Source: Chryseobacterium foetidum
GTDB lineage: Bacteria; Bacteroidota; Bacteroidia; Flavobacteriales; Weeksellaceae
Assembly: GCF_025457425.1 (NCBI RefSeq)
Contig: NZ_JAMXIA010000001.1
Location: 62,001-126,000, forward strand
Length of the DNA stretch: 64,000 nt
Direction of reading: 5' to 3'
Part shown: piece by piece, positions 55,114-63,812 of the stretch
Numbering within the stretch: the stretch's first letter is position 1
Layout: each line of letters begins with the position of its first letter
Notes under the pieces: model-generated
Seen by the model: the letters and a program-made list of their open reading frames with translations, nothing else
Database searches by the model: none
What the model was told of the DNA's origin: nothing
Translations under genes and position numbers: made by a program

Positions 55114-55683
55114 ATGTACAAAACAGTAATTATATTAGCGCTTACATTTTCTGCGTTTTCATACTCGCAGATTAAAATAGGGGCTGCCAATTCAGCCGAC
55201 AATGTTACCAATACCTCGGTTTTACTCGAATTCGGAACATATAATGACAAAGGCATTATTCTTCCTTACGTAGAAACTATTCCTACGGCGACTGCAGCTT
55301 CCCAAGGCGGAACCATCATTTTTGATGTGTCTTCTAATGCGGAATACAAAGTGAAAGTTAAAAACGAAAACGCAGGGTGGAAAGATCTCAGCGTACAATC
55401 TGGATATTCAGCGGCAGTAGAAACTGTGGTAAAACCATCACAGGCAATGCCTTTGGCAGACTTAACTAATGCAAAGGCTATCATCGGAAGTGAAACTTCT
55501 ACAGCAGACGGAGTCTTAGTTTTGGAATCACCTTCTAAAGCGATGGTATTACCTATCGTAACCAACCTTTCCAACATTAAAAATCCATCACCCGGTATGA
55601 TGGCTTTCTTACAGGGAGCAACTTCTGCAGGGCATCGTCTTGTGGTTTTCAACGGGCAGAAATGGGCCTTCTGGAGACCTTGA
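55114..55683 (+). CDS. Secreted protein linked to the surface-protein cluster
   Basis: 189 residues with a signal peptide (VIILALTFSAFSYSQ). The mature chain is beta-rich: QIKIGAANSADNVTNTSVLLEF resembles the N-terminus of the surface protein at 40992 (QVGIGTTTPDNSSILHL), and VVFNGQKWAFWRP ends it, similar to the C-terminal style of the 897-residue neighbour. It is probably part of the same cell-surface system. Function unknown. Confidence 0.65.
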   Translation: MYKTVIILALTFSAFSYSQIKIGAANSADNVTNTSVLLEFGTYNDKGIILPYVETIPTATAASQGGTIIFDVSSNAEYKVKVKNENAGWKDLSVQSGYSAAVETVVKPSQAMPLADLTNAKAIIGSETSTADGVLVLESPSKAMVLPIVTNLSNIKNPSPGMMAFLQGATSAGHRLVVFNGQKWAFWRP

Positions 55684-56101
55684 CTTAATGAAGTATTGTA
55701 TTATAAGCCTGTTCATTGCGAAGTGTAAGGTTTTTAGATCAAACAGACAACCTTTATTTATTAAATTACCAAATGCACAGTAAGTTTCATTTAGATTTAA
55801 AACAATAATTTCACTTTTCGGGAAGTTTTAGATTAAAGTAATATGTGCAGTTAAATGAATGTTTATTATGATAATTGTTTCCGTAAAAGAGACAGGATTT
55901 TTCTGCTGATGTGAAGAGAAAAACCAATTATGATTTTTAATTTCATCTTCTTTTTTTAAAAATTTTTGACTTTTAAAATCTGAAAAACAGCAAAAACCAA
56001 CCTCAAAGCCCATAAAATGTACATTTTTGTGTTAAATTTTTGTAATGGTATTATGCTTATATCGTCTGAAACCATATATTTGCAACCTAAATTTATTAGA
56101 C
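55684..56101. other. Intergenic region before the histone-like gene
   Basis: About 418 bp with no gene. AT-rich sequence; a -7 box TATATTTG at 56075-56082 lies just before the small gene at 56102. Confidence 0.5.
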
Positions 56102-56278
56102 ATGAAAGAACTTATTGAAAAAATCAACGCAGAATTTGAAGCGTTCACAACAGAAGCAAACCAACAGGCTGAAAAAGGTAACAAGGCAGCTGGAACAAGA
56201 GCTCGTAAAGCAGCTTTAGAATTAAGCAAACTTTTCAAAGACTTCAGAAAAGTTTCTGTAGAAGAATCTAAAAAATAA
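56102..56278 (+). CDS. Histone H1-like small basic protein
   Basis: 58 residues, basic and Ala/Lys-rich with an alpha-helical pattern: MKELIEKINAEFEAFTTEA, then GNKAAGTRARKAALELSKLF and a tail VSVEESKK. It resembles the short bacterial histone H1-like (Hc1-type) proteins annotated in flavobacteria and may bind DNA. The start at 56102 follows the -7 box at 56075; an upstream frame to 56045 is not coding. A terminator is right after it, so it is a single gene, probably highly expressed. Confidence 0.75.
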   Translation: MKELIEKINAEFEAFTTEANQQAEKGNKAAGTRARKAALELSKLFKDFRKVSVEESKK

Positions 56279-56648
56279 TCAGAATTTTTTAACCGGTTTT
56301 CTTAACCGGTTTTTTTGTGCGTTTTTTCGAAAATGTAATGTGTATTTTTTCGATGACCTAGGAAGATAAGACGTTAAGAAATTTTGAAGAATTTCCGTTA
56401 AGAAATTTCTTATGTTTGAGTGGCGGCAATGTTTATTGTTTTAAAAACAATTCTTCAATCCGCCCGAGTTTAGAAATTTTAGGAAATTGTTTAAAATTTT
56501 TAGTCTTAGTTTCCAAGTCTTGAACTTTTGGTTCTTTTGTTTCAAGACAAAAGAACAATTCATCTCATTATTTTCAGTGATTTTTTAATTTATTTAAAAT
56601 CTAAGCCTAAAAATTTTTATCTTAGATACTATAAAAACAAACTAAATC
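56279..56648. other. Intergenic region with a hairpin
   Basis: No gene. Apart from the terminator at its start, GTTCTTTTGT (56531-56540) and ACAAAAGAAC (56547-56556) form a 10-bp stem, and resembles an interspersed Chryseobacterium element. It precedes the alpha/beta hydrolase gene. Confidence 0.5.
56291..56316 (+). terminator. Terminator after the histone-like gene
   Basis: AACCGGTT (56291-56298) and AACCGGTT (56304-56311) pair around a five-base loop and are followed by a T run. Confidence 0.85.
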
Positions 56649-58157
56649 ATGGGAATTCAAGACACTGCGCTAAGCCGCAACAACTACGTAAACGTAGGCA
56701 AGGAGGGAACTTTTCTGAAAGGAAATGACCCAATGTTCAACAGTACTCCTGAGGAGATTGACCAGCTTTTCAAAAAACTTAAAGATAAAAATCAGACAAA
56801 AATTGTTCTGTATTTTCATGGCGGACTCGTTCCCGCAAAAGACGGAATGGATACTGCGAAGCGCATCGTAAAGTATGTAGAAAAAAACACCAACGCGCAT
56901 CCTGTTTGTTTTATTTGGGAAACTGGTCTTTCGAAAACCGTTGCTCACAATCTTGACATCGCCGGAAAGTCTGAGTTCTTCAAAAAACTGATGGTGAAAG
57001 TCATTAAAGTCGCCGGAAAAAAACTCGGCATCGAAGCCGTAGACAATATCGGAAACTCGAAAGGTGTGGAAACCATGAAGGAATCTGAGATTAATTCTGA
57101 ACTCAATAAAGAAGAACCTTTTGGAAATTATCAGGTTAATGATTCCTCAAAATCTGCCTCTGTCGTTGATGCCGAAACCGTCAACACTGATGCTGAACTG
57201 AAAGCCAGAATTCTGCCTGAGATAGAAGCTGAACTGGAAGAGGAAATCGAAAGCGATGAAGAATTCAAAAGAGTTGCGGCAGAGGAGAAATCTGACGAAG
57301 AATCTAAACTTATCAATCCCGAATACGTTGGAGCTGAAGTTGCCGAAGGAAAAGGAATTATCAGTTCCGCAAAATTGATTACAGCGTCTGTAAAAATCAC
57401 CTACAATGTCATCAAAAGACACATCCAGAAAACAGATCACGATTTTTATCCAACCGTTATCGAAGAGATTCTGCGTGAAATCTACGTATCCAATATCGGA
57501 AACTGGCTTTGGGGAAGCATGAAGAAAAAAGCTGCAGCCATGTGGAAGCCATCCGATTTTACCGGAGATTATCAAAACTGGCACGTAGGTTCTTATGTTA
57601 TCAAAAAGTTGGAAGACTATCAGAAAGAAATCGGAAAGCCTTTGACGATAGACCTTGTCGGGCATTCTGCAGGTTCAATTGTTATCTGTGAATTATTTAA
57701 AAAGTTAAAATCTGAAAAGAGTGATTTGAAATTCAGAAACATTATGTTTTTTGCTCCGGCCTGCAGATGTGATCTGTTTGATGAAGCTATTCTGACTTCG
57801 CCTCAGAGATTTTCTTCATTCAGGATTTTCACAATGAAAGATGAGCTCGAAAAACAGGACCATTTGGTAAAACATTTTTATCCGAGATCTTTGCTGTATC
57901 TTATTTCCGGAATTCTGGAAGAGGAAAGAGATGCGCAAATTTTAGGTTTGCAAAGACATATTATTGGAAATAAACCTTACGTCGGCGACATGTTTACGAG
58001 AATTAAAACATTTTTAGCTGACGAAGGAAAGATTGTTTACTCAAAATCTGACGATACAGCTTTAAATGGTTTCAAAACAGGTTCACTTTCTCACAGTGGC
58101 TTTGATGATGATGAAGAGACAACTTTAGACAGCATGGTTTATATTATCAATCAGTAA
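56649..58157 (+). CDS. Alpha/beta hydrolase (serine hydrolase) of the caspase cassette
   Basis: 502 residues. LYFHGGLVPAKDG (His57-Gly-Gly) resembles an oxyanion-hole loop and the nucleophile elbow is IDLVGHSAGSIVI (Ser340). A ~65-residue very acidic insert (about 165-235: EAELEEEIESDEEF...) separates them. No signal peptide or membrane anchor, so the enzyme is cytosolic. The C-terminus is acidic (FDDDEETTLDSM). It is followed after only 3 bp by a caspase-like gene, and looks like the first gene of a three-gene operon. It may act as a lipase or esterase; the exact reaction is unknown. Confidence 0.75.
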   Translation: MGIQDTALSRNNYVNVGKEGTFLKGNDPMFNSTPEEIDQLFKKLKDKNQTKIVLYFHGGLVPAKDGMDTAKRIVKYVEKNTNAHPVCFIWETGLSKTVAHNLDIAGKSEFFKKLMVKVIKVAGKKLGIEAVDNIGNSKGVETMKESEINSELNKEEPFGNYQVNDSSKSASVVDAETVNTDAELKARILPEIEAELEEEIESDEEFKRVAAEEKSDEESKLINPEYVGAEVAEGKGIISSAKLITASVKITYNVIKRHIQKTDHDFYPTVIEEILREIYVSNIGNWLWGSMKKKAAAMWKPSDFTGDYQNWHVGSYVIKKLEDYQKEIGKPLTIDLVGHSAGSIVICELFKKLKSEKSDLKFRNIMFFAPACRCDLFDEAILTSPQRFSSFRIFTMKDELEKQDHLVKHFYPRSLLYLISGILEEERDAQILGLQRHIIGNKPYVGDMFTRIKTFLADEGKIVYSKSDDTALNGFKTGSLSHSGFDDDEETTLDSMVYIINQ

Positions 58158-58160
58158 TTT

Positions 58161-59189
58161 ATGCCTAAAAACAATAACGATTTTGCGGTTGTAATCGGGG
58201 TAAGTCATTACAAAGGGCTTACAAAACTTCAGGGTCCCGGTGATGATGCGCAGAAATTTTACGATTGGCTGACCGGTGAAACTGAAGGCAGTCTTCCCAC
58301 AGAAAACTGCCATTTAATTTTATCCAAAGAAGATCCTTTAACGCCGGTTCAGGATGGAATTGATACTGCCTTTGCCCATATTCTTGAAGGTTTCAGGTCG
58401 GGTGGTAAAGAGGGCAGAAGGCTCTACTTCTATTTCTCCGGTCACGGTCTGGGAATCGACTGGAACGAGACGGCACTGGTTTTACCACCATGGACAGACA
58501 TTCTCCGAAACTATGCACTTTCTTCCTCAGGATATTTAAAAACATTGATTCAATGTGGATATTTTAAAGAAGTATTTTTCTTTTTAGATTGTTGCAGAAA
58601 CAGAATGGTAGGCGTGAACGGCGCTCAACCCCTTTTCGCCAATATTAAACCTGCTGCAGGAACCGCTGAATGTGTCTCCTACGTTTTTTCAGCAACTGAA
58701 TTTGACAATAAAGCTTTCGAAGCAGTCATTCAGCCCGGAAACGGAAGTTTGTTGGATAACAACAGAACTCAGGGGTTGTTCACGACTTCTCTGATGAACG
58801 GATTGAAAGGTGCCGCCGCAGAAAACGGGAAGGTGACCACAACATCACTCACCAATTATCTGAAACTTCATTTACCGGAACTTGCAAAATCGGTGCAGAA
58901 AATTCAGATTCCAAGGTTTCATTCAGAGAGTGGAGGAGATGATGTTACGATTATTGATGGTTTTAAACCAAAAGAAATTTCACTGATCATCTCTTTTAAA
59001 GGAGATAAAAGAACGGTGATTCTGGAGGATTCAGATTTAAATATCATCAGGGAAGACAATACAGAAAACGGTAAGTGGACAGTTTCTGTGAAGAAAAGTT
59101 CGTATGCCATTTACAACAAGGGCGAAGCTGACCTTGCCAGATCGATAAGAATAGACGGAACTCAAAACGAAGTGCATTATGAATTCTAA
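58161..59189 (+). CDS. Caspase-like cysteine protease (peptidase C14/metacaspase)
   Basis: 342 residues. The N-terminal ~260 residues form the caspase fold: VVIGVSHYKGL, the catalytic His95 in YFSGHGLGID and the Cys of FFLDCCRNRM (Cys145 by the D-x-C pattern). The rest (~270-342) is a small beta-sandwich-like domain. No transmembrane or signal sequence. It is flanked by a serine hydrolase and an unknown protein, with an 11-bp overlap with the latter, so the three are translated together. Bacterial caspases are often used as proteolytic effectors in conflict or cell-death systems; that is family knowledge, and its role here is inference. Confidence 0.82.
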   Translation: MPKNNNDFAVVIGVSHYKGLTKLQGPGDDAQKFYDWLTGETEGSLPTENCHLILSKEDPLTPVQDGIDTAFAHILEGFRSGGKEGRRLYFYFSGHGLGIDWNETALVLPPWTDILRNYALSSSGYLKTLIQCGYFKEVFFFLDCCRNRMVGVNGAQPLFANIKPAAGTAECVSYVFSATEFDNKAFEAVIQPGNGSLLDNNRTQGLFTTSLMNGLKGAAAENGKVTTTSLTNYLKLHLPELAKSVQKIQIPRFHSESGGDDVTIIDGFKPKEISLIISFKGDKRTVILEDSDLNIIREDNTENGKWTVSVKKSSYAIYNKGEADLARSIRIDGTQNEVHYEF

Positions 59190-60636
59190 AGAAACAGCAG
59201 TTTATCAATTTGACTTCAAAGCAGAAGGTCCGCTGAGTGAATTTGTTTTTCTCGAGCTCTTCGATGGCGATGGAAAATTAGTTGCCGGAAATTATAAAAG
59301 TATTTCTGAGCAACTTGCAAGAGGTTTGTACCAGCTGAATATTTATTCCAACGAAAAGCTGGAAACGCAGACCATCCGCTTAGACAAAGACTTTAGCGGA
59401 AATTTTATGAACACAGGTTCTTACTCATCCATTTCAGGATATTTCCTTGAAAGTTCCCATGAATATTACACTGAAACCTCAAAATACTGGAGCGATCATT
59501 TTACTTTGGATGAAAAAAAATATGATGATGGCTCGTCGGTTTTTGTGTTTTTCAGATATCCGGACAGAGAAATTCGGGATAAGCAAAGAAATGTGGCAGA
59601 CTCGATGGGATGGAGGTTTTCACTTTTAGACAAAGAGAGAAACTTACTTTTCAGATTAAATGAAAATCATATTAAAGAAGATAAAGATTTTGGCTGGATG
59701 GCTTTTCATGCACCGCTCAAGTCGGGGATTTATTATTTGGTTTATAATGGCCCTGTGAAAAGGGAAATTCCTCTTTTTGTATTTGAAAACTGGCAAACGC
59801 AGTTCTTTTTAACGTTTAAACGGACTCCGATTTTTCCTACAGCGAGAATTTTATTCAGAAAACCCAATTCGCCTTTTGAGATTTTTGAAAAAGACAATAT
59901 GGAAACCGACAAGCTGCTCAGAAATATGCAGAATGCCATTCACCACGTTCCACAACCGCTTTTGGAAAGCACAGCATCTGGCGACTGGCAAAATCCGATG
60001 CTGGCAATAGTGGTTTGTTACGTTTATCTTTTGAGTTCGGAGATTGAACATAATCATTTAATTAAAAAAATCCTTGAAGATCTGAAACTTAGAATTGCAA
60101 ATGCTTCCGAATGTCCCGATATTAAGGCGATTGAGCTGTTGGCGGCAGTTCGTTTTGAACTGGCAATTCCCAATTTAATTTTGGATGAACCCTGTATGCT
60201 GAAAGTTGGTTTTAAAACATTTTTGGATCAGGCGGCAAGAAATCCCGATAAAGTACAGATCATCGAACTCAACGAGATCATCACAAGCTTGCATGGAGAT
60301 ATGGTCTGGAGCTCATACAAACCTCTTGATAAAAAGAAAAATCAAAGATTAACCGGAAGTGAAATAGGTCTTGAAATGAGTTTTTCTAAACCCATTGAAG
60401 AACCAAAAGACTGGCTCAGCCAAACGATAATCGATCAGCTTTCGTCTGAAAAATCGGGGCAGAATACAGTTGCAGATCTGGCAATTCAGTTTCAGGTGAG
60501 TCCGAATATGGTGAAAGGCTGTCTTGAAAATTTAGATTCCTATCTTTCTAAATCAGGAGCTGATGTTTTTGAAAGTTTTAATCCTGATCAGGAAGTTTTA
60601 AAATCGAATATTCAGAAAGTGATGAATTCACAGTAA
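59179..60636 (+). CDS. Unknown 485-residue protein of the caspase cassette
   Basis: The ATG lies inside the last codons of the caspase gene (ATGAATTCTAA). The N-terminal ~70 residues (VYQFDFKAEG, FLELFDGDGKLVAG, RGLYQLNIYSNE) have a beta-sandwich pattern like the C-terminal domain of the caspase. The middle is mixed; residues ~260-400 are helical (NPMLAIVVCYVYLLSSEIEHNH, IKAIELLAAVRFEL). The end has a possible HTH-like region (VADLAIQFQVSPNMVKGCLE). It has no nuclease, ATPase or membrane motif that I recognise. It could be the sensor, substrate or adaptor of the caspase. A terminator follows. Confidence 0.65.
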   Translation: MNSKETAVYQFDFKAEGPLSEFVFLELFDGDGKLVAGNYKSISEQLARGLYQLNIYSNEKLETQTIRLDKDFSGNFMNTGSYSSISGYFLESSHEYYTETSKYWSDHFTLDEKKYDDGSSVFVFFRYPDREIRDKQRNVADSMGWRFSLLDKERNLLFRLNENHIKEDKDFGWMAFHAPLKSGIYYLVYNGPVKREIPLFVFENWQTQFFLTFKRTPIFPTARILFRKPNSPFEIFEKDNMETDKLLRNMQNAIHHVPQPLLESTASGDWQNPMLAIVVCYVYLLSSEIEHNHLIKKILEDLKLRIANASECPDIKAIELLAAVRFELAIPNLILDEPCMLKVGFKTFLDQAARNPDKVQIIELNEIITSLHGDMVWSSYKPLDKKKNQRLTGSEIGLEMSFSKPIEEPKDWLSQTIIDQLSSEKSGQNTVADLAIQFQVSPNMVKGCLENLDSYLSKSGADVFESFNPDQEVLKSNIQKVMNSQ

Positions 60637-60664
60637 TCATAGGGAAGTGAAAATCATGAGAATA

Positions 60665-60691
60665 AAGTCGGGCGGTGATCCGGCTTTTTTC
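60665..60691 (+). terminator. Terminator of the caspase operon
   Basis: AAGTCGG and CCGGCTT pair with one G-T wobble and a short loop, followed by six T. Confidence 0.7.
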
Positions 60692-60794
60692 TTTTTAAAT
60701 TTAATATTATCAAAGTACAATGAGTAATTATCGTTTTGAAGAATTAAATGAGTGCTGAATAAAACAAAATAATTAAAAAATAAATCATTTCATG

Positions 60795-60825
60795 TTGAGT
60801 TGTAACCTTTTTGATTTTATATTTG
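60795..60825 (+). promoter_or_regulatory. Promoter of the carboxypeptidase-regulatory-like gene
   Basis: TTG (60795-60797), 20 bp, TATATTTG (60818-60825): a near-perfect match to the Bacteroidota promoter, 34 bp before the ATG at 60859. Confidence 0.65.
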
Positions 60826-60858
60826 TCTAATGATATAAACAGTTACAAAAGTTTTACT

Positions 60859-62004
60859 ATGAAATATTTTTCTTTTTTTATTTTCCTTTCGGTATTTTTT
60901 CAGGCTCAGAAACTTCAGATTACTGATGCCGAAACCGGAAAACCTATTTCCAATGCCAGAATTATTTTAAAAAACCAGATTCTGTACACCAACGATGACG
61001 GTTTTGCGCCTGTTGAAGGTACTTCTGCCAATTTTGAAGTGACTGCGGCGGGTTTCAACAAAGAAACTGTAAAAATGTTTAAAAGTGTAATCAGGTTAAA
61101 ACCAACTATAAAAGTGCTGGATGAAGTAAAGATTATTAGCGTCGATTTAAAGGCTCTTTTCAATGATTTAAGAAAGAATTATCACAAAAGGTATTACGAC
61201 AAGCCGTCAGTTTATGATATTACTTACAAAGCGAAAGGCTTTAATAATGATCAGCTTTTCTTTATGATTATTGCCGAAGCTAAACTTTGGAGTAAAAGTA
61301 ATTCTTACAATTTCAAAGATGGTATAAAGCAAAGGTATGATGAGATTCTTCAATTTCAGCTTAACAATGTAAAATATAGGAAGGAAGTACAATCTGATGT
61401 CGTTTTTAATATTACCACTGAAGAATTCAGACACTCTGATATGGGAAATTACTTTTTTTCTTACGAAATCCACAGATTACTGGGGAATATGGACTTGACA
61501 AATTCTAAAAGTTCTGGTAAGATAATAGCAGAAGAAGGCGATGAGCAGTTGATTAAAGTGAAAGTGAAATCGGCAAATGGAATTATTATCGACGGAGAAT
61601 TTAAATATAACAAGGCAGATAAAGCAATCACCTATTACAGCATGAATTATCAGCAAACCGGTTTTCCGCCTTACAACCGAACGAATACTGAGGGTAAAGA
61701 ATTTCAGTATCAATTAGGCGATGTGGTAACAACATATGATTTTTACAAAAAGAACGGAACATATCTTCCGGCAATGAAGCGTAATGAGGGAAGCAAATTT
61801 TTTATTTCATACGAGGATAAAAAAGATGAACGAAGATTTGTAAATGAAATTATTTACAACACTTTCGCAGAGTCTAATAAAAAAGGTTTGGAAAATAAAG
61901 CTGACTTCAGCAAAAACGTTTGGGAGAATATTTCAGTAAAAGAAGATAAAGAATCTACCATTCTACTTTCCAAAGAGGAACAGGAATTTGTGAACAAACT
62001 TTAA
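60859..62004 (+). CDS. Secreted carboxypeptidase-regulatory-like domain protein
   Basis: About 381 residues with a signal peptide (FSFFIFLSVFFQAQ). The first ~75 mature residues form a CarboxypepD_reg-like beta-sandwich (LQITDAETGKPISNARIIL, LYTNDDGFAPVEG). The rest is unknown, about 300 residues, ending ESTILLSKEEQEFVNKL. ATG 60859 is used; a TTG at 60811 lies in the promoter. Outer-membrane or surface location is likely. A damaged copy follows at 62085. Confidence 0.75.
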   Translation: MKYFSFFIFLSVFFQAQKLQITDAETGKPISNARIILKNQILYTNDDGFAPVEGTSANFEVTAAGFNKETVKMFKSVIRLKPTIKVLDEVKIISVDLKALFNDLRKNYHKRYYDKPSVYDITYKAKGFNNDQLFFMIIAEAKLWSKSNSYNFKDGIKQRYDEILQFQLNNVKYRKEVQSDVVFNITTEEFRHSDMGNYFFSYEIHRLLGNMDLTNSKSSGKIIAEEGDEQLIKVKVKSANGIIIDGEFKYNKADKAITYYSMNYQQTGFPPYNRTNTEGKEFQYQLGDVVTTYDFYKKNGTYLPAMKRNEGSKFFISYEDKKDERRFVNEIIYNTFAESNKKGLENKADFSKNVWENISVKEDKESTILLSKEEQEFVNKL

Positions 62005-62084
62005 TATTCAGAAACTGAAAATCTTCAGAACTCAATTGGTTGTACCGTTATTTTTGCTTTGAATTTTTTGCCTAAATTAACTCC

Positions 62085-62668
62085 ATGAAATTATTCTGTC
62101 TCACATTTTTCTGCCTGTCCTCAATTCTATTCAGTCAAAAAATAAAAATAGTTGATGCTGAAAACGGGAAAGCCATTTCGGGTGCCAGAATTATCCTGCC
62201 AAATAAAGTTTTGTACACCAATGACGATGGTTTTGCGATGGTAAATCAGTAATCGAAGGAAATTTTAGGTATCATCCTTTGCACAAAGGCATCATGTATT
62301 ATCAGTCAAAATATTTGATGGAGAAGATTCCCTTACAGCAGAAAGTCTCACAAGACAGAGTAATCTTCATGCAGAAATACGGTGATGCTACGCTTACCTA
62401 TGGCTTTTACAGCAAAGACGGCAAATATCTCCCATCGTTTGCCAGTTTTGAAGCTGATAATTACAAAATGTATTCACAAAGTAAGTCGCATACCAAAAAG
62501 CTTGTTCGGGAAATGATTTTTAGTCATTTTTCTGAATCCGACAAAAAAGGACTTGACCCAAAGGTTGATTTCCGTAAAAATATCTGGGAAAATGTAGAAG
62601 TAAAATCTGGCGGTGAAAGCAACATTTTGCTTTCCGAAGAAGAGCAGGAGTTTGTGAATCAGAAATAA
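62085..62668 (+). pseudogene. Partly deleted copy of the preceding gene
   Basis: The first 55 codons (signal peptide, then IKIVDAENGKAISGARIIL, LYTNDDGFAMVNQ) match the start of the gene at 60859. A stop at 62250-62252 follows. In a shifted frame from 62252 the sequence resumes as IEGNFRYHPLHKGIMYYQ, TYGFYSKDGKYLPSF, and EEEQEFVNQK, matching the last ~170 residues of the upstream protein. About 170 codons in the middle are missing at the junction. A gene duplication was followed by an internal deletion. Confidence 0.8.
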
Positions 62669-62683
62669 TTTGAGATAAAAATG

Positions 62684-62714
62684 GAAAAGCAGCCTGATTT
62701 CCAGGCTACTTTTC
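62684..62714. terminator. Hairpin between convergent genes
   Basis: GAAAAGCAGCCT (62684-62695) and AGGCTACTTTTC (62703-62714) form a 12-bp stem with one mismatch and a seven-base loop. It lies between the damaged gene (plus) and the ketosynthase (minus) and is the likely terminator for both. Confidence 0.65.
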
Positions 62715-62750
62715 AGTTTCTAAAGTTGTATTTTTAAAATTAAATCAGTC

Positions 62751-63812
62751 TTAAAACTGATAAACAATCGCATTGATGTTCATTCCAGCGCCCACAGAAG
62801 CAAAAAGAACGATATCGCCTTTTTCAATTTTGTGAGATTCCAGTTCATCCTGCATAATCATGGTGAGGAGTGACGGAATTGTGGCAACACTGCTGTTTCC
62901 AAGCTTGCTGATGACCATCGGCATAATATCGGGTGGAGTAGGAACGCCATACAGCTCGTAAAAACGGTTGACGATGGCTTCATCCATCTTTTCATTGGCC
63001 TGATGAATAATTATTTTGTTGAGCTGATCAATTGTAAAACCGCTGTCGTCCAGACATTTTTTCATGGCAACAGGAACGTTCAGAAGGGCAAATTCGTAGA
63101 TTTTTCTGCCATCCATTTTGATGTATTTCGTATCCTGACAGCTGTCATTGTTGTACGATTTTCCAAAATAAAGAAAATCTTTTTCGTTTAAAGTATAGGA
63201 AGCCGAAAGGTGAGATTTGATACCTGCATCGTCATTTTCATTGGCTTCAATAATCACAGCACCGGCTCCGTCAGCGTAAATCATACTGTCTCTGTCGTGA
63301 ATATCAACCACTCGCGAAAGTGTCTCAGCACCGATCACAAGACATCTTTTTGCAATACCCGATCTTACAAAAGCATTTGCCTGAATCACCCCTTCAATCC
63401 AGCCCGGACAGCCGAAGAGTACGTCGTAGGCAACACAGAAATTATTTTTAATCTGCAGCAGATGTTTAACCCTTGAAGCAAGACTCGGAACCGTATCCGA
63501 CTGAACTGTGTTGTGACGCACGTCGCCAAAATTGTGTGCGAATATGATGTAATCCAAGGTTTCAGGATCGATACCGGAGTTTTCGATTGCTCTTTGGGCA
63601 GCAATAAGACCAAGATCTGAGGTTACCTGATCGCTTGTGGCGTATCTTCTCTCTTCAATACCGGTAATTTTTTTCAGTTTGCTGGTAATCAGAGCGTTGT
63701 CTTCTTTTAAAGTGATGCCATGTTCATTCAAAAAAACATGCTTATCAAAAAATAAATTGGTTATGGTTTCTGAAGGGATGTAGTTGCCCACCCCAATAAT
63801 TTTGCCGGTCAT
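62751..63812 (-). CDS. 3-oxoacyl-ACP synthase III-like ketosynthase (FabH family)
   Basis: 353 residues of the thiolase superfamily. The catalytic triad is Cys135 in DVLFGCPGWIEG, His270 in IIIHQANEKMDEAI and Asn306 in KLGNSSVATI. FabH-type enzymes condense acyl-CoA with malonyl-ACP; relatives (e.g. DarB-type) make aryl polyenes or dialkylresorcinols. The LFGCPGWIEG context and the length (longer than FabH, ~320) suggest a non-standard substrate. Cytosolic. No other fatty-acid or pigment gene is near, so the exact product is unknown. Confidence 0.87.
   Translation of the reverse strand: MTGKIIGVGNYIPSETITNLFFDKHVFLNEHGITLKEDNALITSKLKKITGIEERRYATSDQVTSDLGLIAAQRAIENSGIDPETLDYIIFAHNFGDVRHNTVQSDTVPSLASRVKHLLQIKNNFCVAYDVLFGCPGWIEGVIQANAFVRSGIAKRCLVIGAETLSRVVDIHDRDSMIYADGAGAVIIEANENDDAGIKSHLSASYTLNEKDFLYFGKSYNNDSCQDTKYIKMDGRKIYEFALLNVPVAMKKCLDDSGFTIDQLNKIIIHQANEKMDEAIVNRFYELYGVPTPPDIMPMVISKLGNSSVATIPSLLTMIMQDELESHKIEKGDIVLFASVGAGMNINAIVYQF

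Noticed and set aside
55266..55652. Open frame of 128 codons on the minus strand
   Set aside because: Antisense to the secreted protein at 55114, which has a good signal peptide.
52299..55683. Mobile or phage-derived surface genes
   Set aside because: No integrase, transposase, tail or capsid gene nearby; composition resembles the rest of the window.
57147..57665. Open frame of 172 codons on the minus strand
   Set aside because: Shadow of the alpha/beta hydrolase gene; the Ser- and Phe-rich product reflects the Glu/Asp-rich and Lys-rich sense strand.
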